Of a stretch of DNA of 45,023 nucleotides, positions 8,583 to 14,869 are shown piece after piece. The stretch is from Bacillota bacterium. Lineage in GTDB: Bacteria; Bacillota; Clostridia; Peptostreptococcales; Anaerovoracaceae. Both the position numbers and the translations under genes were made by a program. Position 1 is the first letter of the stretch; every line of letters starts with the position of its first letter. The stretch is from NCBI GenBank assembly GCA_017440275.1, contig JAFSHN010000030.1, positions 1 to 45,023 on the forward strand, read 5' to 3'. The notes beneath the pieces were generated by a model, which saw only the letters and a program-made list of their open reading frames with translations, searched no databases and had not been told where the DNA came from.

Positions 8583-8611
8583 TTGCAAAATGTAATAATA
8601 TATGGTAAATT
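8583..8611 (+). promoter_or_regulatory. Promoter of tRNA-Ser
   Basis: TTGCAA (8583-8588), 17-base spacer, TAAATT (8606-8611) with TG at the extended -10. Transcription would start near 8618, at a perfect 7-bp hairpin (GTGTTAA / TTAACAC, 8619-8640) that would form the 5' leader of the pre-tRNA. Confidence 0.6.
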
Positions 8612-8647
8612 ATTTTAGGTGTTAACGAATTGCTTAACACGCCATAT

Positions 8648-8735
8648 GGAGGATTGACCGAGTGGCTAAGGAGCTTGATTGGAAATCAAGTAAGGTGTAA
8701 CAGCCCCGTGGGTTCGAGTCCCATGTCCTCCGCCA
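8648..8735 (+). tRNA. tRNA-Ser (anticodon GGA), with encoded CCA
   Basis: An 88-base sequence folds as a class II tRNA. The acceptor stem is GGAGGAT / GTCCTCC with discriminator G and genomic CCA. The anticodon stem CTTGA / TCAAG holds the loop TTGGAAA with anticodon GGA. A long variable arm follows, and the T-loop is GTTCGAGTC. It reads UCC and UCU codons. Confidence 0.96.
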
Positions 8736-8736
8736 T

Positions 8737-8776
8737 AAAAACAAAGAGCTACCCAATCGGGTGGCTCTTTTGTTTT
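8737..8776 (+). terminator. Intrinsic terminator after tRNA-Ser
   Basis: Long stem AAAACAAAGAGCTACCC / GGGTGGCTCTTTTGTTTT with an AATC loop, ending in TTTTTT. Confidence 0.92.
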
Positions 8777-8827
8777 TTGTTGATGAAACTTGCGGGACTT
8801 CGATTCGTGAGAGCAGAGGCAGGATAT

Positions 8828-9100
8828 TTTCCCTACTTAATATTTGAAATCGTTGTTTCAGTAGGTACGCTTCCCTACTGAAGTTATCGGAATCAGAAGT
8901 TGGTAGGTAAATTTGAGGGTTCAAGAGCATATTTTTGCCTACTAACTAAAACTAAGTTGGTTGTGAGTAGGGAAATTTGCTCTTGAAAGGGCTTTTGTTA
9001 CTAGGAGAGAGACAAATTTTACCTACCGTCGCGGCATATAGTGCAGTTTGGTAGGTAGTACTACCTACTACAATTGCGAAAAAGGGTTAAAGTAGGGAAA
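8828..9100. repeat. Array of ten alternating CCTAC/GTAGG cores in a gene-free region
   Basis: The stretch 8777-9189 has no credible gene. It contains CCTAC at 8832, 8874, 8938, 9022 and 9064, and GTAGG at 8861, 8903, 8967, 9051 and 9092, strictly alternating. Each CCTAC is followed by its GTAGG partner at 29 bases start-to-start (28 for the last pair), while the distance to the next pair varies (13, 35, 55, 13). The spacers inside pairs are unrelated in sequence. Several cores extend into longer complementary arms: 8828-8838 with 9090-9100, 8857-8865 with 8874-8882, 8902-8915 with 9013-9027, and 8920-8929 with 8978-8987. Positions 9051-9068 are a perfect 18-bp palindrome. Function unknown; a REP/BIME-like element is one possibility. 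Confidence 0.85.
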
Positions 9101-9189
9101 CCATACATAACAACAATAATAATCCAACTATAAGTTATAAATAAGGATGATTGCGATAAATCCGCAGCATCTTTGCACGTTTTTGTGGA

Positions 9190-9963
9190 TTAGAAACGCA
9201 GGGACAGGCAAGTTAAGCTGCCGTCGATTTTTCTGAATTCGTTGGTGTCCATAACTTTTACAGGGTAGCCCAGATCTTCGATGATTTTCTGAGTTTTTGG
9301 GTTGCCCATAGGTACGAGAACTGTACCGTTGATGTTCATGCTGTTGATGGCATAAAGTTCGTCTGCATCAACCACGAAGCGGTTGAAGTCTTTGAAAGCT
9401 TCCTTTTCGTTCATAACTGCGGAAACCAGCATATTGTTGTTTTCCAGATAGATAACGAAGTCTTTCAGGTGCAGACCTTCAGTTACAGGAACTGTAGTTG
9501 TTTCATAACCGAATTTAGAAACGATATCGGCAAACTGTTTTGCGCCTTCTTCGTTTGTACGGTCGGAAAGTCCAACGTAGAAATGCTTGTCAACCAGCAT
9601 TACGTCGCCGCCTTCCATTGTGCCCGGTGCTTCGATGAAGAAAATCTGAGAATCATCGTAGAACTTCTTGATTGTCTTGATGATTTCGTGCTTTTCACCG
9701 TTTCTGGAATCTGTTGCAGGGTTAGTGATGACAGCGCATTCAGCCATAACTACTGCAGGGTCTTCAACGAAGCAGGAGTCAGGGTATCTTTCGTCGCCTT
9801 CCAGGTCTGTTACTTCAAGTCCCAGTTCTCTGAGTGTTGCAACATACTCATCGTGCTGGCGGATTGCAGCATCGTAATCAGGTGTGCCTTCACCGAACAT
9901 GGAAGTTGTGATACCGTCAATCAGTGCTCTGCAAGGTTTTTTGGTAATCGCTTTTGTAAACAT
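9190..9963 (-). CDS. DDAH-family amidinohydrolase (dimethylarginine dimethylaminohydrolase-like)
   Basis: Protein of 257 residues of the guanidine-modifying (amidinotransferase) superfamily. Expected active-site elements are present: EDPAVV near residue 67, GTMEGGDVM around residue 114, the catalytic histidine in EGLHLKD near residue 163, and the nucleophilic cysteine close to the C-terminus in GSLTCLSLRF. Length and layout fit DDAH, which hydrolyses methylated arginines to citrulline and an amine, rather than the 400-residue arginine deiminase (separately present at 29954). The natural substrate could instead be another guanidino compound. The ATG is 7 bases after AAGGAGG. The gene lies 29 bases downstream of topB on the same strand and may be its operon partner or have its own promoter. 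No terminator is visible after it. Confidence 0.86.
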   Translation of the reverse strand: MFTKAITKKPCRALIDGITTSMFGEGTPDYDAAIRQHDEYVATLRELGLEVTDLEGDERYPDSCFVEDPAVVMAECAVITNPATDSRNGEKHEIIKTIKKFYDDSQIFFIEAPGTMEGGDVMLVDKHFYVGLSDRTNEEGAKQFADIVSKFGYETTTVPVTEGLHLKDFVIYLENNNMLVSAVMNEKEAFKDFNRFVVDADELYAINSMNINGTVLVPMGNPKTQKIIEDLGYPVKVMDTNEFRKIDGSLTCLSLRF

Positions 9964-9992
9964 AAGATGTCCTCCTTGGATTCAATATAACT

Positions 9993-11975
9993 TTATCTCT
10001 TTTGATAAACATCCGCTACTTGGTCGTAGCAGCTTTTTAAAACATATTTATTGTTCAGGCCTTTGACGCCGGTAGTTTTGTTCACTATGAAACGGTCCAG
10101 TTTTGTCATATATTCATCTGCTGTAATTGTACCATCGGCTACCATAGTCAGACCTTTTTCCCAGCTGGCGGTCAGTTCCGGATTTAAAAGGGCAGTGATG
10201 GAATTGTCCACCACATCAAAAATCATTTCGCCAAGCAAGGTAGGTGTAATAATCTGAGTTTTTTTGTTAAGTGACAGATAGTTGATATTAAAAAGTTTCT
10301 TTAAAATTTCGGCGCGTGTGGCACTGGTGCCAATGCCGCTTCCTTTAATTTGAGAACGCAGCTCTTCGTCCTCAATCAGTTGACCTGCATTTTCCATTGC
10401 CAGAATCATAGAGCCGGAATTATATCGTTTAGGCGGAGACGTTTCTCCTTCTTTGATTGTCAGTTCCTTAACCGGAAGGACGGCCCCCTTTTTTAGGCTT
10501 TGAACCCATTCGAAAAATTCTTTGTCAGCCTCCGCATCTTCTTCTGCGTCGTCACTCTTTTGCGAAGGAACGCCGACTACTTTCAAATAGCCTTCTTCAG
10601 CAAGAACTTTAAAGCTTGAGAAGAACTGTTCCTCTTTGATTCCTGTGGTTATGGCAACCTTTTGAAAGACTGCCGGCGGATAAAAAATACTGAGGAAGCG
10701 TTTTACAATAAGGTCGTAGACGCCTTTTGCCGTTGGATTCATGGAATCGAGATTACTGAAGCCTTCGCCTGTAGGAATGATTGCATAGTGGTCTTCGATT
10801 TGCTTATCGTTGACATATCGGCTTTTGGCGATGGACTTGTGAGTTGCAGCAGCAGAGATTTCTTGTAAAAATTCCTTTGCCGCAGGGTATTTGTTGAGCC
10901 CGGCAAGATTTTTTCCAATGACTTTGGCAACAGCAGTAGAAAGCACGCGGGCATTAGTTCTCGGATATGTTATGAGCTTGCTTTCATAAAGCGTTTGCGC
11001 AATCTTTAATGTCTCGTCGGGGCTTATCTTAAACCGCTTGGAGCATTCATTCTGGAGTTCAGCAAGATTGAAGAGGAGAGGAGGGTTTTTCTTCTCCTTT
11101 TTCTTTTCAATGCTGAGAATTTTGCATTGTGAGTCGCTGCCAAGATATGCGATGAGATCTTCTGCATCTTCACGCTTTTTGAAACCGTTTTCTTTGTAAA
11201 GTTTAGGCGACTCAAAATAACGGGAGCCTTCTACAGCACGCCACTCGCCATCAAAACTATGGTCATCAACAGCAACGGTTGAAAGAACACGATAAAAAGG
11301 CGTTTTGACGAATTGACGTATTTCGCGTTCACGGCGAACGACCATTCCCAGGACACAGGTCATAACGCGGCCAACAGAGACCACGGTATATTTGTTTCCA
11401 AGAAGATTTGAAATACTGTCGCCATATTTAAGAGTGAGAAGACGGGAAAAATTGATTCCCATCAGATAGTCTTCTTTGGCTCTCAGATATGCTGAATCGG
11501 ATAAAGCATCGTAGGCCGAAAGATCCTTGGCTTCACGAATGCCGCGAAGAATCTCTTCTTCTGTCTGTGAGTCAATCCAAACACGGCGACGATCTTTATC
11601 TGTGATGCCCGCCATCTGTTCAACGAGCCTGTATATGTATTCTCCTTCACGTCCCGAGTCGGTGCAGACATAAATCGTATCAACATCGTCGCGGGTAAGG
11701 ATAGCTTTGACTGTTTCAAACTGTTTCTTAACTGATGGAATAACCTCGTACTTGAATTCCTTTGGGATAAAAGGGAGAGTGGATAGGTTCCATCTTTTGA
11801 GAGAAGGATCGTAGCTTTCAGGGTAACTCATAGTGACCAAGTGGCCGACGCACCAGGTTATAATGGCTTCGTCGCATTCCAAAAAGCCATCTTTGCGTTT
11901 GAAATTTAATTTAAGCGCTTTCGCGAACTCCTGTGCAACGCTGGGCTTTTCGGCGATATATACCGCTTTTGCCAT
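9993..11975 (-). CDS. topB: DNA topoisomerase III
   Basis: Type IA topoisomerase of 660 residues that decatenates and relaxes DNA. The N-terminal TOPRIM domain carries KAVYIAEKPSVAQEFAKAL and CTDSGREGEYIYRL. The catalytic tyrosine is in ITYPRTNARVLS, and the C-terminal core has GIGTSATRAEILKKL. No zinc-finger tail is present, as is usual for TopB compared with TopA. The start is the ATG at 11973-11975, 7 bases after AAAGGAGG; a longer frame to 12005 would add a non-family extension. The gene is downstream of the metallophosphatase on the same strand. TopB copies are often carried by integrative elements, but no relaxase, integrase or conjugation gene is here, so it is probably chromosomal. 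Confidence 0.95.
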   Translation of the reverse strand: MAKAVYIAEKPSVAQEFAKALKLNFKRKDGFLECDEAIITWCVGHLVTMSYPESYDPSLKRWNLSTLPFIPKEFKYEVIPSVKKQFETVKAILTRDDVDTIYVCTDSGREGEYIYRLVEQMAGITDKDRRRVWIDSQTEEEILRGIREAKDLSAYDALSDSAYLRAKEDYLMGINFSRLLTLKYGDSISNLLGNKYTVVSVGRVMTCVLGMVVRREREIRQFVKTPFYRVLSTVAVDDHSFDGEWRAVEGSRYFESPKLYKENGFKKREDAEDLIAYLGSDSQCKILSIEKKKEKKNPPLLFNLAELQNECSKRFKISPDETLKIAQTLYESKLITYPRTNARVLSTAVAKVIGKNLAGLNKYPAAKEFLQEISAAATHKSIAKSRYVNDKQIEDHYAIIPTGEGFSNLDSMNPTAKGVYDLIVKRFLSIFYPPAVFQKVAITTGIKEEQFFSSFKVLAEEGYLKVVGVPSQKSDDAEEDAEADKEFFEWVQSLKKGAVLPVKELTIKEGETSPPKRYNSGSMILAMENAGQLIEDEELRSQIKGSGIGTSATRAEILKKLFNINYLSLNKKTQIITPTLLGEMIFDVVDNSITALLNPELTASWEKGLTMVADGTITADEYMTKLDRFIVNKTTGVKGLNNKYVLKSCYDQVADVYQKR

Positions 11976-12011
11976 AATGAGTCCTCCTTTCTCAAAAATA
12001 ATCAAACAATA

Positions 12012-12713
12012 TTATATATAAAATTCTGTCATATCGTCAAGTTTCAGGCAGGCCAATCTGCCTCCGTAGGCAGCACCGCAGTCGATGACGATGTTATTAC
12101 CGTTATAGTAGATGGAAGGCTCTCCTGTTATAGACAGAGTCGGAGTATGACCGGATATGAGGTAAACTGAATCGTCGTCAAAAAACTTTGTATCGTAGTC
12201 AGGACGGCAAAATGTCAGCTCGTCAGGAGTATATTGACTGAGTTTTTTGCCCGGTTCGAAATTGCCCAGACCTCCGTGGATCAAAACAAAAGTCTTGTTA
12301 CCTACATCAACCATATCATAAAGAACGAACTCATCCAAATAGTCCAGCAAGTCGAAGCGTTCTGACTCAGACAGTTCTCTGAACTCCTTGACGGTGGTAT
12401 AGCCGCCGTTGGCAGTCCATTCAAGATACATACCTATAGTTTCGGCATCAAGGTGAGATTCGGCATTTTCTTCTGTAACCTCAACGAGCAGCTTTCGAAG
12501 AACTATGCGGGCAACCAGTTCGTGATTGCCGACGATAGGATAAACGTTGTCTCTGAGTGATAAATCACGGAGCAGTTTAACGGAGTTGGGGCCTCTGTCA
12601 ATTACATCACCGACAATATACAATTCATCCTCGTCGCTGAATTCAATCAAAGAAAGCATTTTTATGAACTTGTCATATTCGCCGTGAATATCGGCCATAA
12701 CATAAGTTGCCAT
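12012..12713 (-). CDS. Calcineurin-like metallophosphatase (PrpE/ApaH-type)
   Basis: Protein of 233 residues with the full phosphoesterase motif set: MADIHGEY (DxH), VGDVIDRGPNS (GDxxDRG), VGNHELVA (GNHE), LIHGG and SGHTPT. These bind two metal ions. Proteins of this size and motif order are serine/threonine protein phosphatases or diadenosine tetraphosphatases; the exact substrate is not decidable here. GGAGGTG lies 6 bases before the ATG. The gene starts about 145 bases from the divergent regulator at 12858 and precedes topB by 36 bases. Confidence 0.88.
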   Translation of the reverse strand: MATYVMADIHGEYDKFIKMLSLIEFSDEDELYIVGDVIDRGPNSVKLLRDLSLRDNVYPIVGNHELVARIVLRKLLVEVTEENAESHLDAETIGMYLEWTANGGYTTVKEFRELSESERFDLLDYLDEFVLYDMVDVGNKTFVLIHGGLGNFEPGKKLSQYTPDELTFCRPDYDTKFFDDDSVYLISGHTPTLSITGEPSIYYNGNNIVIDCGAAYGGRLACLKLDDMTEFYI

Positions 12714-12786
12714 AAGTTCACCTCCACAGAGAAATTATAGCACAGCAAAGTTTTCAATTAAAGTCTTGACAAGCCGGAAAAAACTA

Positions 12787-12846
12787 TTGCGCACTTCGCA
12801 AAAACGAAGTAGAATAATGATAGATTACAGTTCGCAAATGCGAAGT
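12787..12846 (+). promoter_or_regulatory. Promoter with two copies of an 18-bp palindromic operator
   Basis: A promoter TTGCGC (12787-12792), 17 bases, TAGAAT (12810-12815) can be read before the regulator gene. Box 1, ACTTCGCAAAAACGAAGT (12793-12810), fills the spacer; box 2, AGTTCGCAAATGCGAAGT (12829-12846), lies in the leader just before GGAGG. Both are inverted repeats with CGAAGT half-sites, and they agree at 15 of 18 positions. Their centres are 36 bases apart. The positions suggest autorepression by the downstream regulator; binding is inferred. Confidence 0.7.
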
Positions 12847-12857
12847 GGAGGTACAGT

Positions 12858-14036
12858 ATGGAATTCATCTCAGTAAAAGAGGCAGCAGATAAGTGGGGAA
12901 TAACCCCCAGATGGGTGCAGATATGCTGCAAAGAAGGTATTGTAGAGGGTGCACACCGGGTGGGCAAATCCTGGCTCATACCTAAAAATGCCGAAAAACC
13001 GGTCAAAAATAAAAGTCTTGAAACTACAGTAAATCATCCGCAGTATGGACAGTTTATGCCCCTTGTAACAGCAGCTTACGAACCGGGAGACTGCTGCAAA
13101 TACATAGAAAATATTAAAAATGAAGACGAGAAAAATCTTGCGTGGGCAGAGTATTATTATTTCAGCGGACAGGCAGTCAAAGCAATTCCTTATACCGAAA
13201 AGTATCTTCATCACGAAGATAAGGCATATAGATTATCTGCCTGTATGATTTACGGTTACAGTAACTTCACCATTGGTGATCTGAAAAAATCTATATATGC
13301 TTTGAGGATTATTAAGGAAACAGACCAATGGGCGAGGGAAAATGGAGACGAATATATAAAGTCTATGTGTCGTTTTGTATTGAGCCTTGAGGCCGTTGCA
13401 GTACACAAAAAAGACGCAGACAAGACATTTTTACAGATGCAGATGAAAATTCTTCCTAAAGGTGTAAGACTTTTCGGGTGTTATATATTGGCTCACGATG
13501 AATATCTCAAAGGAAATTATGAAAGGGCACTGGGAATTGCTGAAACAGCTATCTGTGTAGCTGATACTGTACATCCTATAGCTAAAATATATCTTAACAT
13601 CATTGCAGCCGTTGCTCTTATAAGTATGAAAGAACGCGATGAGGCATTGACTCATTTCGACAGAGCCTGGAAATTGGCAAAAGCGGATGGAATGCTACAA
13701 GGGTTTGGTGTTCATCACAATATGCTCAGAGGGCTGGTAGAAGCACGTCTCAAAAAAGATGAGGTGGAAGATTATATGAAAATTCTTGATATTTCAACGA
13801 GATTCCACAAGACCAGAAGAATTAATAAGAATCCTGATATGATTACTGACTTCCACGATGATTTGAAACCTATTGAACTTATCATTGCCATTCTGGCAAG
13901 TCAGGGTTGGACCAACAAAGAGATTGCAAACCATATGGAAATCTCCACCAACACTGTAAAATACTATATTTCTATCGTTTACCAAAAATTGCAGGTTTCA
14001 GACAGAAAACAGTTACAGGAGCACATAAATGTCTAA
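12858..14036 (+). CDS. Transcriptional regulator with N-terminal excisionase-like HTH and C-terminal LuxR-type HTH
   Basis: Protein of 392 residues in three parts. Residues 1-45 (FISVKEAADKWGITPRWVQI, then GAHRVGKSWLIPKNA) look like an HTH_17/excisionase winged helix. Residues about 55-320 are helical and TPR-like, with repeated A/Y-rich helix pairs. Residues about 335-390 form a LuxR-type HTH (ASQGWTNKEIANHMEIST, NTVKYYISIVYQKL). MalT-like regulators share the TPR plus LuxR arrangement, but a second DNA-binding domain at the N-terminus is unusual. No receiver or ATPase domain is seen. It is monocistronic, with its own promoter (two palindromic operators) and terminator. Targets are unknown; the neighbouring TetR and surface-protein genes are possible but unproven. 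Confidence 0.85.
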   Translation: MEFISVKEAADKWGITPRWVQICCKEGIVEGAHRVGKSWLIPKNAEKPVKNKSLETTVNHPQYGQFMPLVTAAYEPGDCCKYIENIKNEDEKNLAWAEYYYFSGQAVKAIPYTEKYLHHEDKAYRLSACMIYGYSNFTIGDLKKSIYALRIIKETDQWARENGDEYIKSMCRFVLSLEAVAVHKKDADKTFLQMQMKILPKGVRLFGCYILAHDEYLKGNYERALGIAETAICVADTVHPIAKIYLNIIAAVALISMKERDEALTHFDRAWKLAKADGMLQGFGVHHNMLRGLVEARLKKDEVEDYMKILDISTRFHKTRRINKNPDMITDFHDDLKPIELIIAILASQGWTNKEIANHMEISTNTVKYYISIVYQKLQVSDRKQLQEHINV

Positions 14037-14042
14037 AAATAT

Positions 14043-14086
14043 TATGGGTAGTTCACAAAAAATACGTGAATTACCCATATTTTTTT
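14043..14086 (+). terminator. Intrinsic terminator after the LuxR-type regulator
   Basis: Stem TATGGGTAGTTCAC / GTGAATTACCCATA (14043-14056 with 14066-14079, one G-U pair), followed by T7. A second copy of the left arm, ATGGGTAGTCACAAAA, recurs at 14091-14106. Confidence 0.92.
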
Positions 14087-14134
14087 AAAAATGGGTAGTC
14101 ACAAAACAGCCTAAAAAAGGTAGAATTAAGAAAA

Positions 14135-14186
14135 GTTGGCAAATGCCAACAAATTTGCCAACGAAATTGCCGACAAAACTGCCAAC
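14135..14186. promoter_or_regulatory. Operator-like array upstream of the TetR gene: palindrome plus 12-bp periodic repeats
   Basis: GTTGGCAAATGCCAAC (14135-14150) is a perfect 7-2-7 palindrome. Its right half-site TGCCAAC recurs at exactly 12-base intervals: 14144, 14156, 14168 (as TGCCGAC) and 14180. A -10-like TAGAAT is at 14121-14126 just upstream. The frame stays open through the repeats, but there is no ribosome binding site for an ATG there, so they are read as DNA sites. TetR proteins commonly bind such palindromes to repress themselves. Confidence 0.72.
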
Positions 14187-14226
14187 GCAGGTTACGATGC
14201 GGCATGTTAAGAAGGGAGATGACGCG

Positions 14227-14817
14227 ATGACGCAGACGAGAATCAGAACAGCACTGATGGATGGCGCCATCAAAGTAGTAGCCCGGGATGGACTTGACAA
14301 ATTAACAACTCGAAGCATCGCAAACGAATGCGACCTTCACGATGCATATATCTACAGATACTTCATCGACAAGGAAGATTTGCTCAAAAGAACATTCCTC
14401 AGAGAAGATAAAATTCTCAATGACAAAATCCTCGTAAGGTTCGATGAATTGAACGGCACAGCAGAAAAGTCCTTTAAAGAAATTCTGAAAGCAGTGCTGA
14501 TGCCTATATGGGAACACCTGATGGAGAATGAAGATATATGTAAGTTTTATGTCAGGTACTATTATTCGGTGCACTTTGAAAGAGATGCTCTTGAAGACTT
14601 TAAAGAAGACAACAAACGATTGAGAAGAGTGTTTAAAGGTATTTTGCCGGAAGGTTCAGATGCAGAAATGATATTCCAATACAATATGGATACCATGCTT
14701 CATCTGGCAATGAAAGTCACTACAGGAGAAATTGAAAAAACTCCGGATATTGACGAAAGAGTATTTAAGTTACTGCACAGCGTCACAACCGTTTTTCTGG
14801 GAATAGGAAAACAGTAG
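14227..14817 (+). CDS. TetR/AcrR family transcriptional regulator
   Basis: Protein of 196 residues. The N-terminal HTH reads ALMDGAIKVVARDGLDKLTT, then RSIANECDLHDAYIYRYFID and KEDLLKRTF, matching the TetR three-helix DNA-binding domain with the typical YxYF. The rest is a helical ligand/dimer domain with no recognisable ligand signature. The start is the ATG at 14227, 7 bases after GAAGGGAG. An open frame upstream to 14143 (encoding repeated NLPTK/KLPT) runs through operator-like repeats and is not likely to be translated. The giant surface protein gene begins 52 bases downstream with no terminator between, so this regulator probably controls and shares a transcript with it. Confidence 0.88.
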   Translation: MTQTRIRTALMDGAIKVVARDGLDKLTTRSIANECDLHDAYIYRYFIDKEDLLKRTFLREDKILNDKILVRFDELNGTAEKSFKEILKAVLMPIWEHLMENEDICKFYVRYYYSVHFERDALEDFKEDNKRLRRVFKGILPEGSDAEMIFQYNMDTMLHLAMKVTTGEIEKTPDIDERVFKLLHSVTTVFLGIGKQ

Positions 14818-14869
14818 GTGGCATATTTACAGTTATATGTAGGAAATACATTGAAGAGGAGGGGAGAGA

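Noticed and set aside
8648..8735. tRNA-Ser as an attachment site of an integrated element
   Set aside because: No integrase is nearby, and I found no repeat of the tRNA 3' end in the downstream gene-free region.
8630..8930. Open reading frames on both strands over the tRNA-Ser gene and the GTAGG array
   Set aside because: They cross a clear tRNA and its terminator, have no ribosome binding site and encode no recognisable sequence.
8828..9100. CRISPR array with unique spacers
   Set aside because: The repeated part is only 5-8 bases and alternates in orientation; CRISPR repeats are longer, direct and evenly spaced, and no cas gene is present.
9993..12713. Integrated mobile element marked by topB
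   Set aside because: TopB occurs on integrative elements, but there is no integrase, relaxase, conjugation or partition gene and no flanking direct repeat.
14143..14226. N-terminal extension of the TetR protein with NLPTK/KLPT repeats
   Set aside because: The repeats follow a palindrome and are better explained as DNA-binding sites; GAAGGGAG points to the ATG at 14227, which gives a standard TetR N-terminus.
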